From Nitrososphaerales archaeon (GTDB taxonomy: Archaea > Thermoproteota > Nitrososphaeria > Nitrososphaerales > CADDZS01), in assembly GCA_030043455.1 (NCBI GenBank), contig JASHXQ010000215.1:1-14599 (forward strand): a DNA stretch of 14,599 bases. The letters run 5' to 3'. How positions within the stretch are numbered: position 1 is the first letter of the stretch; each line of letters starts with the position of its first letter. Below are positions 14,574 to 14,599 of the stretch, piece by piece. The translations under genes were made by a program, and so were the position numbers. Below the pieces are notes generated by a model, which was not told the DNA's origin, did not search any database, and worked only from the letters and a program-made list of their open reading frames with translations.

Positions 14574-14599
14574 ATGGATGGGAGCCCGATTCAATTTTG
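14574..14599 (+). CDS. Start of a gene cut by the right edge (partial)
   Basis: ATG 14574 is preceded by a good ribosome site, GGGAGG at 14562-14567, and the frame is open to the window end (MDGSPIQF). Only eight codons are visible, so no function can be given. An AT-rich element at 14534-14541 (ATTTAATC) might be its promoter. It follows hflX by 64 bases on the same strand and may belong to the same transcription unit. Confidence 0.45.

Noticed and set aside
1..14599. Search for mobile elements, CRISPR arrays, toxin-antitoxin or defence genes
   Set aside because: No transposase, integrase, repeat-spacer pattern, terminal inverted repeats or known defence domain was found. Hef is a repair enzyme, not a defence helicase by its domain layout.

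Overview
This window reads as chromosomal DNA of an archaeon. The evidence is TATA-box promoters with short or absent leaders (for example TATAAATAG at 481-489), a Hef-type helicase-nuclease, an archaeal-form HflX, a DUF354 protein, an Lrp/AsnC regulator and an archaeal-type dTMP kinase. The dTMP kinase active-site wording and the membrane-anchored winged-helix regulator at the left edge look, from memory, most like Thaumarchaeota/Nitrososphaeria or neighbouring TACK lineages. That placement is an inference. Heme O synthase suggests a heme-copper terminal oxidase, so probably oxygen respiration.

Layout. (1) 1-810: a winged-helix regulator gene running off the left edge, and divergently a small two-helix membrane protein; the gap holds a 13-nt palindrome just upstream of the TATA box. 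(2) 910-3492, plus strand: a DUF354 GT-B-like protein and a membrane-bound family 2 glycosyltransferase (18-nt gap), then a small unknown protein. (3) 3538-5682, minus strand: a compact alpha-glucan phosphorylase. (4) 8948 down to 5880, minus strand: a likely four-gene unit, dTMP kinase, Lrp/AsnC regulator, an unrecognised six-helix membrane protein with a CPTC motif, and heme O synthase; the last three are joined by TTGA and ATGA stop-start overlaps. (5) 9038-11383, plus strand: Hef, divergent from the dTMP kinase and possibly sharing a TATA element with it. (6) 11486-14509, plus strand: a branched-chain aminotransferase, an unknown 191-residue protein and HflX, with notable inverted repeats in front of the first and the last. 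(7) From 14574 a new gene probably begins and is cut by the right edge.

Most genes are housekeeping: nucleotide supply and fork repair (tmk, hef), amino acid synthesis (ilvE), ribosome rescue or splitting (hflX), storage glucan breakdown (phosphorylase), respiration (ctaB), surface or lipid glycosylation (DUF354 and GT2). I saw no tRNA, rRNA, CRISPR array, insertion sequence, integrase or toxin-antitoxin pair. The least explained parts are the CPTC membrane protein coupled to ctaB, the divergent regulator and two-helix protein at the left edge, the 191-residue protein before hflX, and several inverted repeats in promoters. TTG start codons are unusually common. No clearly new defence or mobile system is visible.
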